Assembly: GCA_002786715.1 (NCBI GenBank)
Contig: PCTW01000034.1
Coordinates: 1-59,898 of the forward strand
DNA: 59,898 nt
Direction: 5' to 3'
Source of the DNA: Bdellovibrio sp. CG22_combo_CG10-13_8_21_14_all_39_27
GTDB taxonomy: Bacteria > Bdellovibrionota > Bacteriovoracia > Bacteriovoracales > Bacteriovoracaceae
Shown here: one piece after another, positions 6,594 through 15,497 of the stretch
Numbering within the stretch: the stretch's first letter is position 1
Layout: every line of letters starts with the position of its first letter
The notes under the pieces: generated by a model
Database searches by the model: none
Told to the model about the DNA's origin: nothing
Seen by the model: only the letters and a program-made list of their open reading frames with translations
Made by a program: the position numbers and the translations under genes

Positions 6594-8855
6594 ATGTCGA
6601 GTTATCGAAAGCTAGTACTTTTTCTTATTTTTCTCATGGCCTTTGGTTGTGGGAAAAAGGCGAGTGTCACGCGTACCACTCTCACCTTAGGTGCAATTAA
6701 TCTTTCACAAAATGGCGATGTCTATGTCACTGCCAAAAATATGGACCTAAATCAATTTCAAAGTTTTATCATTACCAGTGACACCGATACTTTTGATATT
6801 CCAAATGGAAACTGGATTTTTCATGGTTACCATTGGGATGGTGGCGGAGCACTCGCCGGAAACTTTTTTTGTGGATCACAAACAATGGCCCTTATTGGTG
6901 GAGATGCAATAGTTGATCTTAATTTAACTCAGGCCAACTGTCTCTTGCCACAATTTACCGATGCTACAGCCACAGATCTTTCTCTCGTTCAAACGATTGA
7001 TGTCACTCATTGTAATGACCTCTCGACAGTCATTGGTGGCTCAGTCAACTGTGATACCCATCCCTCTTATGGAAAATCGTTCCGAGTTATCATTCCTGAA
7101 ATCATTGTCTCTGATCCTAATCAACCTGCGATTTCGACTGGAAAGTTCATCGCATCGCCTTGTTACGCTATTAGTGCAGGGGTATCGAGAAATTCTCTCA
7201 CTCTTAGAATTCCAAGCGGAAATGCCAATATGCCCTTTCCCTTTTTAATAAGATCGTTTGATCAAGTTTCTTGTACTGGAGTTATACAAGACACAAAATT
7301 TCCGAGAGGACTTTTGAGTCTTAACACGACAGAACGCAAAGTCATTGATGATACAACCCCTACTCCTGATGTGACTTCAATTTACGTTAAATTTTTTCCA
7401 GCGGGGGGAACAGAACTTTCACTCAATCCTGCATCAGTGAATATCCCAGCTGAGACCATATATAATTTTGATCTTTCTAAGTTTGTCACTGGTGGTATTG
7501 GCACCATTACCTATACTCTCAGTTCGGGAACTGGTTCATTGACAGGTTCAGTTTATACGCCAAGTGGCTCTCCTGAAACAGCCATTATCAACGTAAGTGA
7601 TGATACCGGATTAATTATTCCACTGACTCTTGTAAGCTATTCAGCGATACTTCAAGACTTCACAACTTCCACATCTTACGGTTGGGCTTCAACTCGCTCA
7701 AGTGTTGGCAATAATCTCATTGCTGCGAATACAATTTCCCAATCAGCTGCCAATGCAGTTCGACTGGCAAAAGATCCGTCTGATTCACTCATCGGCATTC
7801 TGAGTGAAGGTCCATCGACCAATATCTGCACGAGATCAGATGTGTTAAACACAACACCGTGGTCGATTCCTGCTGGTGCTTTAACGATCACAAATCCGAG
7901 TATGACTTTAAGCTCTATTTCAAATGAAGCGAGTTTAAATGATACAGATACAGTGAACACAAACTCATCTTATATTTTTGGTACAACGACTCCCACCTCT
8001 CCGGGATTAGATTATACTTTTTCCGTTTTCTTAAAAGCTGGGACTTCAAATATTGCCAATGTTTACCTTCAAGATGCAGGCTCTAGTTGTGTTTGTCTTG
8101 TTGTTGATCTCTCCACTGGTGCATCAACAAATTGTTCTTTTTGTGGTGGCGGAACAAGTGGGGTTATCCCCTATCCAAATGGTTGGTATCAAGTCTGGAT
8201 GAAAGAAAATCGTGCAGGTTCTGGTATTTATCCTCGAATATATCCTGCTTGGAACTCAGCGCTCTCGCCATCTCTAAATATGCTCTCAACGGGGAATATT
8301 CTTGCCTGGGGAGCACAGTTAGAAAATAGCTCGTCTCCAAGCTCTCCCATTGTTACTACCGGTACTGCCGTAACACGCACTGCTGATTCATTATCAGAAT
8401 CTACGTTTGCAGCGACAATAAACAAAAACCAAGGGACATTTCTTTTATTCTGGAACAATCAATTAGATGCCACCCCGGGATCGCTCCTCAATTTCATCTT
8501 TAATGCCTCACCAACGGATGCAGGAATTAGATTTCACAAAGACGGAGCTGGTAGAGTGGTTGCAACAATTACTCGAGATGGTGCAGCTACGGACGTAGTA
8601 ACATCTGGAATCAATTTACTCGACGGAAACAACAAGTATTTATTCTCTTACGATGCGACTTCTATGTTGAGTCTATTGAATGATAATACCCAAGTTTATA
8701 ACGGGATTCGCTCTTCAGTCTCAACCAATTCCTATGATAAAGCATGGCTAGGCTCAACTGACGGTGTTAATGATCCTTCGAAATTGATTATGAAAAAAAT
8801 TTACTATTGGAGTGTTAATTTTTCAGATGTTGTCTTGAAGCAAATGATTCCTTAA
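6594..8855 (+). CDS. large surface lipoprotein with phage-fibre-like and lectin-like modules
   Basis: A 753-residue lipoprotein: lipobox AFGC with Cys19. Residues about 20-240 are an unassigned beta-rich region. Residues about 400-600 match the pattern of the head-spike/tail-fibre carbohydrate-binding module common in phage proteins: STNICTRSDVLNTTPW, DYTFSVFLKAGTSNIANVYL, NGWYQVWMKEN, ILAWGAQLENSS, then VTRTADSLS. Residues about 600-753 look like a LamG/concanavalin-like sandwich (GTFLLFWNNQLD, IRFHKDGAGRVVATITRDG, LFSYDA). The gene stands alone between intergenic gaps. It likely sits on the cell surface and binds glycans or a partner cell; that role is inference. Confidence 0.75.
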   Translation: MSSYRKLVLFLIFLMAFGCGKKASVTRTTLTLGAINLSQNGDVYVTAKNMDLNQFQSFIITSDTDTFDIPNGNWIFHGYHWDGGGALAGNFFCGSQTMALIGGDAIVDLNLTQANCLLPQFTDATATDLSLVQTIDVTHCNDLSTVIGGSVNCDTHPSYGKSFRVIIPEIIVSDPNQPAISTGKFIASPCYAISAGVSRNSLTLRIPSGNANMPFPFLIRSFDQVSCTGVIQDTKFPRGLLSLNTTERKVIDDTTPTPDVTSIYVKFFPAGGTELSLNPASVNIPAETIYNFDLSKFVTGGIGTITYTLSSGTGSLTGSVYTPSGSPETAIINVSDDTGLIIPLTLVSYSAILQDFTTSTSYGWASTRSSVGNNLIAANTISQSAANAVRLAKDPSDSLIGILSEGPSTNICTRSDVLNTTPWSIPAGALTITNPSMTLSSISNEASLNDTDTVNTNSSYIFGTTTPTSPGLDYTFSVFLKAGTSNIANVYLQDAGSSCVCLVVDLSTGASTNCSFCGGGTSGVIPYPNGWYQVWMKENRAGSGIYPRIYPAWNSALSPSLNMLSTGNILAWGAQLENSSSPSSPIVTTGTAVTRTADSLSESTFAATINKNQGTFLLFWNNQLDATPGSLLNFIFNASPTDAGIRFHKDGAGRVVATITRDGAATDVVTSGINLLDGNNKYLFSYDATSMLSLLNDNTQVYNGIRSSVSTNSYDKAWLGSTDGVNDPSKLIMKKIYYWSVNFSDVVLKQMIP

Positions 8856-8957
8856 TCGTAACTTCACCTGCCCTTTTCTTGAGGCATTTAATCAAGTTTA
8901 ACAACAGGCATTGTCTAAATTAAATTGCACAAAGCTCTAATAATCTTAGGGAAAACC

Positions 8958-8985
8958 TTTAACTGGGCCAATTTTTATATATAAT
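8958..8985 (+). promoter_or_regulatory. candidate promoter of the pal operon
   Basis: TTTAAC (8958-8963) and TATAAT (8980-8985) are 16 bp apart in a very AT-rich gap before pal. The distance to the ATG (9062) gives a leader of about 70 nt with TAAGGAG near its end. The -35 box is weak, so the -10 is the main evidence. Confidence 0.5.
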
Positions 8986-9061
8986 AATGTGGATAATCAA
9001 TATTTAACAAAAGAGAATTTCTCTTCGTTTCATTGCTCAATCTAATAAGGAGTCCATTACC

Positions 9062-9577
9062 ATGAAAAAACTGTTGTCATTCACGACCCTAGCCCTTTGC
9101 TTCACAGCTCTCACACTTTCAAGCTGTGGAACTCCAAAGAAAAAAACGACTACTGATCCAGATATCTCATCTGTTGAGCAGCAAGAAAATATGGGCGACA
9201 TGGCCCTTGAACTCAATGGTGATTCAGATTCAATGAAGGCCGGTGGTCTTCAAACTGTTTACTTTGATTTCAATTCTCACACACTTCGCTCAGATACTCG
9301 TATGAGCCTAGATGCTAACGTTGCTTTCCTTAAAGACAATGCATCTGTTTCAGTTCAAGTTGAAGGTCACTGTGACGAAAGAGGCGGAGTTCAGTACAAC
9401 TTGGCCCTTGGTGAGCGTCGTGCAAAAGCTGTTCGTGAGTACCTCGTATCTAACGGAATCGCAGGAAGCAGAATCACGACTATTTCGTTCGGAAAAGAGC
9501 GTCCAATTACTTTTGGACATGACGAAGGTTCTTGGTCAAAAAATCGTCGCGGAAATTTCGTAGTTACTGCAAAATAA
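9062..9577 (+). CDS. pal: peptidoglycan-associated lipoprotein Pal
   Basis: A 171-residue lipoprotein with lipobox LSSC (Cys22), an acidic linker, and an OmpA C-terminal domain (about 63-171). VYFDFNSHTLR, VEGHCDERGGVQYNLALGERRAKAVREYL and SFGKERPI are the standard Pal motifs; the Asp and Arg of DERG and of the later helix bind meso-diaminopimelate. It tethers the outer membrane to peptidoglycan and works with Tol proteins, which are not in this window. ATG follows TAAGGAG. First of four closely spaced lipoprotein genes. Confidence 0.95.
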   Translation: MKKLLSFTTLALCFTALTLSSCGTPKKKTTTDPDISSVEQQENMGDMALELNGDSDSMKAGGLQTVYFDFNSHTLRSDTRMSLDANVAFLKDNASVSVQVEGHCDERGGVQYNLALGERRAKAVREYLVSNGIAGSRITTISFGKERPITFGHDEGSWSKNRRGNFVVTAK

Positions 9578-9583
9578 TATGAG

Positions 9584-9883
9584 ATGGTTAAAACTTTAAT
9601 TGCCTTTATTTTAGTATTCATTCTTGGGGCGTGCGGTCTAGCGACAACACGCCCTAAAATGGAAATGGCCCTAGCCCAAACTGCCTTTCTCGCAGCTAAA
9701 AAAGCTGAAGCTCAATCCCAAGCCCCCAACCTCTATCGAAAAGCTGAATTCTATTATCTCAAAGCCAAGAGTGCTTACAAAAGAAAATATTTTAATAAGG
9801 CCAAGCAATACGCTGTCCTTTCGCAAAAGTTTTCAGAGCAAGCAGAGTACGCTGCGAAAAAGAACCCAGCACCAGCTAAATAA
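9584..9883 (+). CDS. small DUF4398-type lipoprotein
   Basis: A 99-residue lipoprotein (lipobox LGAC, Cys17). The mature part is helical with the DUF4398 look: MALAQTAFLAAKKAEAQSQAPNLYRKAEFYYLKAKSAY, then NKAKQYAVLSQKFSEQAEYAAKK. DUF4398 proteins often neighbour OmpA/Pal-family genes, as here (6 bp after pal). Alternating Ala and Lys suggests a short helical hairpin in the periplasm. Probably assists cell envelope organisation with Pal; no enzymatic residues are seen. Confidence 0.75.
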   Translation: MVKTLIAFILVFILGACGLATTRPKMEMALAQTAFLAAKKAEAQSQAPNLYRKAEFYYLKAKSAYKRKYFNKAKQYAVLSQKFSEQAEYAAKKNPAPAK

Positions 9884-9901
9884 ACTTTCGGAGCACTTAA
9901 T

Positions 9902-10672
9902 ATGTTTCACAGAAAAATGATTTTGAGTTTAGCACTGCTTTTAATTGTTGTTTCATGTAAGACTCGTGAGCAAATTGCTCGAGAACAAATGGTCGATAGT
10001 CTGGCCGTGCAAGTTGGTGATTCCCAAAAATTATCTGCCGATGTCACAGTTCGCTTACAAAATCTCGAAGAGAGAATTAGTAGTGTTAATGGAATGGTGG
10101 AAGAGTCTACTCATAAAAGCAAAATCTCTACCGAAGAGCGCTTCAAAAAAATTGAAGAGCGAATGATTGTCATTGAAACCCAAAATATCGAACTTAATAA
10201 GAGCCTGAATCAATTAAGAAGTGAATCAGAGGCTCAAAAAAAATATCTCGAAGATGTCCTAAGTACGTTAGGAAAACTCTCTGGAACATCAGCTAAAAAA
10301 TCTAAGGCTGGAGGTTCTGATTACGATGAAGGTATGGCGCTTTATAAGAGAGGTAAATACAAAGAAGCCAAAGATATTCTGATTGGTCTCTACACTGGTA
10401 AAAAAGTAAAAGGTAATCAATATGCTCGAGTCATTCATAATTTAGGAATGATTGAATATATGGACAAAAAGAATGATCAAGCGATTGCTTATTTTGTTCA
10501 GCTTCTGAACGAACACTCGAAGTCGAGTTATAACCGCAATGGAATGCTTGTCCTTACAAAAACATTTTTGCGTTTAAATAAAAAAGATGAGGCCCGTGCA
10601 ACGGCCGAAGAACTGGCCAAGCGCTACCCTGGAAGCAAGGAAGCGGACAATGCCGCAAAGTTGGTAAAATAA
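9902..10672 (+). CDS. CpoB/YbgF-like coiled-coil TPR lipoprotein
   Basis: A 256-residue lipoprotein with lipobox VVSC (Cys19). Residues about 35-125 form a coiled coil (VTVRLQNLEERI, FKKIEERMIVIETQNIELNKSLNQL). Residues about 138-256 contain tetratricopeptide repeats (YDEGMALYKRGKYKEAKDIL, ARVIHNLGMIEYMDKKNDQAIAYF, GMLVLTKTFLRLNKKDEARATAEELAKRYPGSKEADNA). This order and the position after pal match CpoB/YbgF, except that E. coli CpoB is soluble and this one is lipidated. It ends 1 bp before the next gene. Confidence 0.85.
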   Translation: MFHRKMILSLALLLIVVSCKTREQIAREQMVDSLAVQVGDSQKLSADVTVRLQNLEERISSVNGMVEESTHKSKISTEERFKKIEERMIVIETQNIELNKSLNQLRSESEAQKKYLEDVLSTLGKLSGTSAKKSKAGGSDYDEGMALYKRGKYKEAKDILIGLYTGKKVKGNQYARVIHNLGMIEYMDKKNDQAIAYFVQLLNEHSKSSYNRNGMLVLTKTFLRLNKKDEARATAEELAKRYPGSKEADNAAKLVK

Positions 10673-10673
10673 T

Positions 10674-12284
10674 ATGAAACGCTCATTGCTTTTAGTTCCG
10701 TTACTTTTCCTTACCCAAGCATGTACAAATTTGTTTGATTCAAATTCATATGTCGTCAAAGGACTAGATAAAGACAAGCTTAGTATTGTCTATACTCACA
10801 ACCTCACGGGTGAAACACATCCCTGTGGTTGTCGCCATTTTCCTTTGGGAGGACTTCCGCAGGTGGCCGGAAAACTCAATGAGCTCAAAAAAACCTCCGA
10901 CGTTATCTTTGTCGATGTCGGCGATTCGTTTTTCCCAACGATCCAAGTTCCCAAAGAGCAAAAAGAATCTCAAATCTTAAATGCCAATGAACTCTCTTAT
11001 GCCCTTTCTGAAATTGGTCTCAATTTTCATGTTCCGGGTGACTATGATCTCGCTCCCGGTATTGAAGAATATAAGAAGATTGTTGCGAATAAAAAATATG
11101 TCGTTCTTGTTTCAAACCTCAAAGATGAAAATCTCTTTCCCCATAAGAAATGGGCATTGATTGAAAAAGGTCCTCATAAGATTGCTTTAATTGGTTTGGT
11201 TAATCCAGCGATTTACCCTTCTGCAACTGCAAGCTTTTTTACTGATCCGAAAGTGGCCCTCAAAGAAATATTAAAAGAGGCTGAAGCCAAGGGTGTTAAG
11301 AGCAACGACCCTTTCTCAAGAGTGATTGTCTTTTCTCACTCTGGAATGGACTTCGATGAACAGCTGGCCAAAGATTTTCCTAATATTGATTGGATTGCCG
11401 GTGCGCATACTCAAAACTTTACCACTCACCCTCAACAAGAAGGCAATACCAAGATTGTTCAGGTGCTCTCTAAGAATCATTACTTAGGAAATATCACCAT
11501 TGCTCTTGATGCCAGTAAAGATAAAGATTCATACTCTATTATTGAAGTGCGAGAAGAGCTTTCAAAGCTTCTCGATCCAAACCCATGGACAGCATGGATT
11601 GATCAGCACAGAACTAAAATTAATCAAATTAAAGAACGCGAAATGCAACTCGTAACCAAGTCCACAGGGGTAGAACCCTTTATGTCCGCGCGAAGTTGTC
11701 TCGACTGTCACGGCGAACAGGCCCAGAAATGGATGAGTACTCCTCACTCTCTAGCCTATATCACTCTACTCAATGCCAAAGAACAAAACAATCCTTCATG
11801 CATTGGCTGTCACTCACTTGGCTTCCAGAGTCCTCAAGGCTTTTCTAATATGGACGATATTGTTCATTTTAAAGATGTAGAAGCTGATAAAAAAGCCGCT
11901 CACATGGAAGAGTATCTTAAAGAGTTAAAGCAAAGCTTTGGCAAGATCGCCTCTGTTCGCAAGCTTGATCACACTCAAATTTTAAAGCATGCTAAAAAAT
12001 GGCAAGGCTTAGAAGACAAATTCAAGGTTCAAGATAATTATATGAACGTGCAATGTCTCAATTGCCATAGTTTTGCGGCTGATCATCCTTTCGATGACAA
12101 AAGCAAGCGTCTCGATCGCCAAGCGGCCCTCGATGGAATGAAGGCGAAATGTTTAAACTGTCACAGTGCTGAGCAAGCTCCTGAATGGTATATCAAAAAA
12201 GAAAATGGATTGCCTGGTGCTCTCGATGAAAAACTCTTTCAAAAGAATATCAAGGCCGTTGGTTGTCCTTTAATGGCCAAGTGA
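10674..12284 (+). CDS. lipoprotein with metallophosphatase-like and tetrahaem cytochrome domains
   Basis: A 536-residue lipoprotein (lipobox TQAC, Cys17). Residues about 35-300 follow the 5'-nucleotidase/UshA metallophosphatase fold, but the usual metal-ligand motifs are altered: the DxH site reads THNLTG, GNHE reads PGDYDL, and GHxH reads GAHT; VGD and SHSG remain. An extra PCGCRH motif follows strand 1. Residues about 340-505 contain four haem-binding CxxCH motifs (CLDCH, CIGCH, CLNCH, CLNCH). This resembles the nucleotidase/cytochrome c554 fusions known in Deltaproteobacteria. Likely a periplasmic redox protein and perhaps not a phosphatase. Its 3' end overlaps the convergent hydrolase gene by 15 bp. 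Confidence 0.82.
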   Translation: MKRSLLLVPLLFLTQACTNLFDSNSYVVKGLDKDKLSIVYTHNLTGETHPCGCRHFPLGGLPQVAGKLNELKKTSDVIFVDVGDSFFPTIQVPKEQKESQILNANELSYALSEIGLNFHVPGDYDLAPGIEEYKKIVANKKYVVLVSNLKDENLFPHKKWALIEKGPHKIALIGLVNPAIYPSATASFFTDPKVALKEILKEAEAKGVKSNDPFSRVIVFSHSGMDFDEQLAKDFPNIDWIAGAHTQNFTTHPQQEGNTKIVQVLSKNHYLGNITIALDASKDKDSYSIIEVREELSKLLDPNPWTAWIDQHRTKINQIKEREMQLVTKSTGVEPFMSARSCLDCHGEQAQKWMSTPHSLAYITLLNAKEQNNPSCIGCHSLGFQSPQGFSNMDDIVHFKDVEADKKAAHMEEYLKELKQSFGKIASVRKLDHTQILKHAKKWQGLEDKFKVQDNYMNVQCLNCHSFAADHPFDDKSKRLDRQAALDGMKAKCLNCHSAEQAPEWYIKKENGLPGALDEKLFQKNIKAVGCPLMAK

Positions 12285-13103
12285 TTCAAGAAGATTTAAG
12301 AATTCTGCTTGATAGCGACGATTTTCGATAAAGAAAACGTCTGTGTGACTTCCCTGGGCCAAATCCCAAACAAATTTACGTTCTGTGGTTAAGCGCTCAG
12401 CAATTCGCTTACCAAAGTACGACTCTACCACTCGATCTTTTTCCCCATAAACCACCAAGACTGGCATTTTAAAATTTGGAATATCATCGTAAGGTGAAAA
12501 CTTGTCACTCACTAAGATAAAAGCGAGAGGCGAAAAAATAAAGGTCGGCCAAAATCCTTTGAGCTTACGAAAAGCAATATCTTTGTAAGAATCAAAAGTT
12601 GAATCAAGGACTAAAAGACTAATCTCATCGTTATGTCGAAAGTCGCGCAGAGATCGCATGGCCACGGCACCCCCAAGGCTTTGTCCGAGCACGATAAAAG
12701 TCTTGCCTTTGGTCTCTTTGAATTTTTCATAGGCCAAATTAATCGCGGCCATTGAATCTTGATAGACGCCTTCTTTGTCAGCGTCTCCCTCTGAAATTCC
12801 ATACTCGCGATAATCAAAAGTAAAAATATCGTAACCATGCTGAGCAAGCCACCCGATATTCATCCAGTGCGAAGACATATTTTGGGCGTTGCCATGAAAT
12901 TGAACAATTAACCCTTTCTTCTTTTTTGCAGTTGAAGGAATCAACCAGCCACTGAGCTTAGTCCCATCTTCAGACTTAAACTCAATGGTTTGATACTCGA
13001 GTTTAAATTGGGTGGGTTCGTAATACATCACACTGTCTGGTTGATAAAAAACACTAGTACAGCTAGAGAGAAAAAGTACTGATAATAGAAGAAGTCTTTT
13101 CAT
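12270..13103 (-). CDS. alpha/beta hydrolase lipoprotein (BEM46-like)
   Basis: A 277-residue protein with a lipobox (LSSC, Cys15). The hydrolase core is complete: VQFHGNAQN (oxyanion, residues about 68-75), FDYREYGISEG, the nucleophile elbow GQSLGG (Ser142), VVYGEKDRVV (acid) and GSHTD (His). This pattern matches the BEM46/YfhR group of membrane-associated hydrolases. Lipidation places it at a membrane facing the periplasm. Substrate unknown. The next gene upstream on this strand ends 12 bp before its start. Confidence 0.83.
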   Translation of the reverse strand: MKRLLLLSVLFLSSCTSVFYQPDSVMYYEPTQFKLEYQTIEFKSEDGTKLSGWLIPSTAKKKKGLIVQFHGNAQNMSSHWMNIGWLAQHGYDIFTFDYREYGISEGDADKEGVYQDSMAAINLAYEKFKETKGKTFIVLGQSLGGAVAMRSLRDFRHNDEISLLVLDSTFDSYKDIAFRKLKGFWPTFIFSPLAFILVSDKFSPYDDIPNFKMPVLVVYGEKDRVVESYFGKRIAERLTTERKFVWDLAQGSHTDVFFIENRRYQAEFLNLLESLGH

Positions 13104-13115
13104 AGGAGAATTGTC

Positions 13116-14882
13116 CTAAAAGGAGTGCTCAAAGCCAAGAACTATTGAATCACTTTTGCTTTTTTTATCTAAGCCATATGTATGTAAGGCTTCAAAACTT
13201 AATACTTGATTACGATTGAGAGAATAACCCGTAGCAATAGATGAGCTCCATTCGCGAATAAATTCAGAATATAAGAGTTCTGACTTCAAACGATTTTTTA
13301 AACGATGAAAGCGTTGAACCAATCCCACTTCGAGCGAAGGTCCGGGGCTCCATCTTTTCTCGCCATGATTAAGGAAATGCACCTCGGCTTTTAAAAGTGA
13401 ATAGGCCAAAGCTTGCTGATTCCAAAAACCGAATCCGTAGCCAGCACCGCCTTCGACAAAATGAGAGCGCTGATCGCTGGCAATATTCACTCTCCAAGAA
13501 AGGGCACGATCAAGCGAGTCTACAGCATTCAAAGCTGAAACATGAAAATAATCAAAACGATTAAGGGACCATTTTTTTTGATCGTATTCGTATCTTATAT
13601 TGGCCTTAAAAAATTCAAATTCTGAGAAGGGAATAAATCCTCCGTCCCTCTTGAGTTGATGATGGGAAAACGGAGCAAGATCGACAGAAGCCCAATCTTT
13701 ATTCACTTTTAAACCTACTAATCGAGAATCATGAGCGAGCAAAGGATTGCTAAGAGGAGTTTCAAACTCAGGTGGTGCTTTTATAGGCAACAGGGATCTC
13801 GCCTTCAAAGCCTTATCAAATTGAGCTTGATCGAGCTTTCCACTTTTTGATTTCTGCCATTCGAGATAGGCCAAGTAAGCATTACAGACGTCAGCTGATT
13901 CTTCGTCTTCAATTTTCTTTTCATTTGCGATTATTGCATTTAAAGACTCACGATCTCGAGACTCTAGATTCTCTTTTTGAAGAATAAAGCGGGCCTTTAC
14001 GCTCATTCGATTCTTGGTCTTTTCAAAGGAATTGAATTGATCAAAAAGTTTTCGAACAGTCTCAGCAGGCGTCCAAAAAAAAGCTTTTGAATCGATCAGT
14101 TTTAGAGAAGGGCGCGCATAATTGATGGGCCAAAAGAGTTGATATGAGCAATTTTCGTCCAAGAAATAATAATCAAACCATGAATTATTGAGTAGCTCCC
14201 AGAGGTGCAGAAGAAATCGTTTTCTTTCCATGGGGCTTAGCGGGAGTTCAAACTCCCACATATCACGAGACTCAACTTCAGAATACTCTAGTACTTTCTC
14301 ATAAAAGGGAGTGATGGAATAATAACCTTTGTAGCCACCCATTAAACCTTTCCACGCGTAAGCTAAGGTGCCGTCAGTACCAGGTGTGTTGGCCGCAAAA
14401 TTAATTCCATAATCTAAAAGGTCTGGTGTCATTTTTTCGGGATGAGTTTTAATTCTTAAAAAAGTATGTCCAAAAACAGAGGCTGGATTATTGGGAAAAC
14501 TGGCAGCAAAAATCATCCAAATTTGCATCGCCCCCATCTGCTGCTCAAACTTTTGAAGCCGCTCACAGCGAACTTCTCTCTTTTGAATTAGTCTTTGATC
14601 AATGAGGAATTGCGCTCTCGCCGGAAACGCACACTCAAACTCTTCTTTATTAAATCCAACTCTTCGACGATCGTTAGCGGCCGCTATATTTTCTTTTAAC
14701 TCAGCCAGCGGATCGACCGGTCCTTGTGGAGCTAAAAAGAAAGCGCCTGAATCGACTTCGGATTTGCTTGATCGATAATGTAAAAGAAGATTCCATTCAC
14801 GACTTTGGGCCACGTCCTCAAGGTCACTGGCCGAAACAGAAAAAATGAGAGAGGAAATAAGAAAAAAAAAGGGAAGGCGCAT
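13116..14882 (-). CDS. DUF4105 (Lnb-type) secreted protein
   Basis: A 588-residue exported protein (signal peptide MRLPFFFLISSLIFSVSAS). Residues about 120-330 carry the DUF4105 core: NNPASVFGHTFLRI, DYGINFAANTPG, YSITPFYEKVLEY and DENCSYQLFWPINYARP. The Cys and His in these motifs are conserved and suggest a papain/NlpC-like hydrolase. The C-terminal third is beta-strand rich, like an outer-membrane barrel or adapter. The 14882 start is preferred because GGGAAGG lies just upstream and the signal peptide starts there. Follows the DUF3015 gene by 23 bp. Function unknown; the family name Lnb comes from lacto-N-biosidase neighbours. Confidence 0.78.
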   Translation of the reverse strand: MRLPFFFLISSLIFSVSASDLEDVAQSREWNLLLHYRSSKSEVDSGAFFLAPQGPVDPLAELKENIAAANDRRRVGFNKEEFECAFPARAQFLIDQRLIQKREVRCERLQKFEQQMGAMQIWMIFAASFPNNPASVFGHTFLRIKTHPEKMTPDLLDYGINFAANTPGTDGTLAYAWKGLMGGYKGYYSITPFYEKVLEYSEVESRDMWEFELPLSPMERKRFLLHLWELLNNSWFDYYFLDENCSYQLFWPINYARPSLKLIDSKAFFWTPAETVRKLFDQFNSFEKTKNRMSVKARFILQKENLESRDRESLNAIIANEKKIEDEESADVCNAYLAYLEWQKSKSGKLDQAQFDKALKARSLLPIKAPPEFETPLSNPLLAHDSRLVGLKVNKDWASVDLAPFSHHQLKRDGGFIPFSEFEFFKANIRYEYDQKKWSLNRFDYFHVSALNAVDSLDRALSWRVNIASDQRSHFVEGGAGYGFGFWNQQALAYSLLKAEVHFLNHGEKRWSPGPSLEVGLVQRFHRLKNRLKSELLYSEFIREWSSSIATGYSLNRNQVLSFEALHTYGLDKKSKSDSIVLGFEHSF

Positions 14883-14905
14883 GACCTTCCCATTATAGAG
14901 AGAAA

Positions 14906-15364
14906 TTAAAATAAAGCGCAATGACCTTTTAGCTCAGGTCCTAAAACTTGAACAGTATTTACAACCATGTCTTCCCCTGTCATTTGAGAATTCATTGGTA
15001 AGTTGCGAGCTTTTTGACTGAACATTGTTGAACCTACTGAATCACAACCAAACGTGGCAGCATAAGCGGTTACATACTCGCCCTGTCCTTGCGCCATTTC
15101 AATTTTCAAACGATCTGAATTGAAATTGGCAAAGTGCAGAGACTCTTCAAATCTTTTCACAATAGAGTGCTTGGCACAGCCAGAAGTCCCTGATGTAGTC
15201 CCAAATATTTGATTAGAAAAAGTTGCGTTCGTAATTGTTCTTGTTGTTGCTGAAACGAGCGTTGTCTTGGGAGCTACTTGCCATCCTAAACCACATCCCG
15301 TTGAGCTGTCGCCGGCCCATGCAGAAACTGAAAGTAATCCTAATACCAGTGCTAAAATCTTCAT
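14906..15364 (-). CDS. DUF3015 family periplasmic protein
   Basis: A 152-residue exported protein (signal peptide MKILALVLGLLSVSAWA). The mature start GCGLGW, then VSATTRTITNATFSNQIFGTTSGTSGC, is the DUF3015 signature; members are common in Bdellovibrionota and some Gammaproteobacteria and have no known function. The ATG at 15364 has AAGGAGG at ideal distance. It precedes the DUF4105 gene by 23 bp, so the two are likely co-transcribed. Confidence 0.85.
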   Translation of the reverse strand: MKILALVLGLLSVSAWAGDSSTGCGLGWQVAPKTTLVSATTRTITNATFSNQIFGTTSGTSGCAKHSIVKRFEESLHFANFNSDRLKIEMAQGQGEYVTAYAATFGCDSVGSTMFSQKARNLPMNSQMTGEDMVVNTVQVLGPELKGHCALF

Positions 15365-15497
15365 GAATCCCTCCTTGGTGTTCAATATTCGTTACAAATC
15401 TCCCTTATTATCCTCTAGTTTTGAGTCAATTTCAAAGGTGCCAAATCAGCTCTCTCTATGCTAGCATTCTGGCTCAAAACGTCATTTCGGAGTTTAA

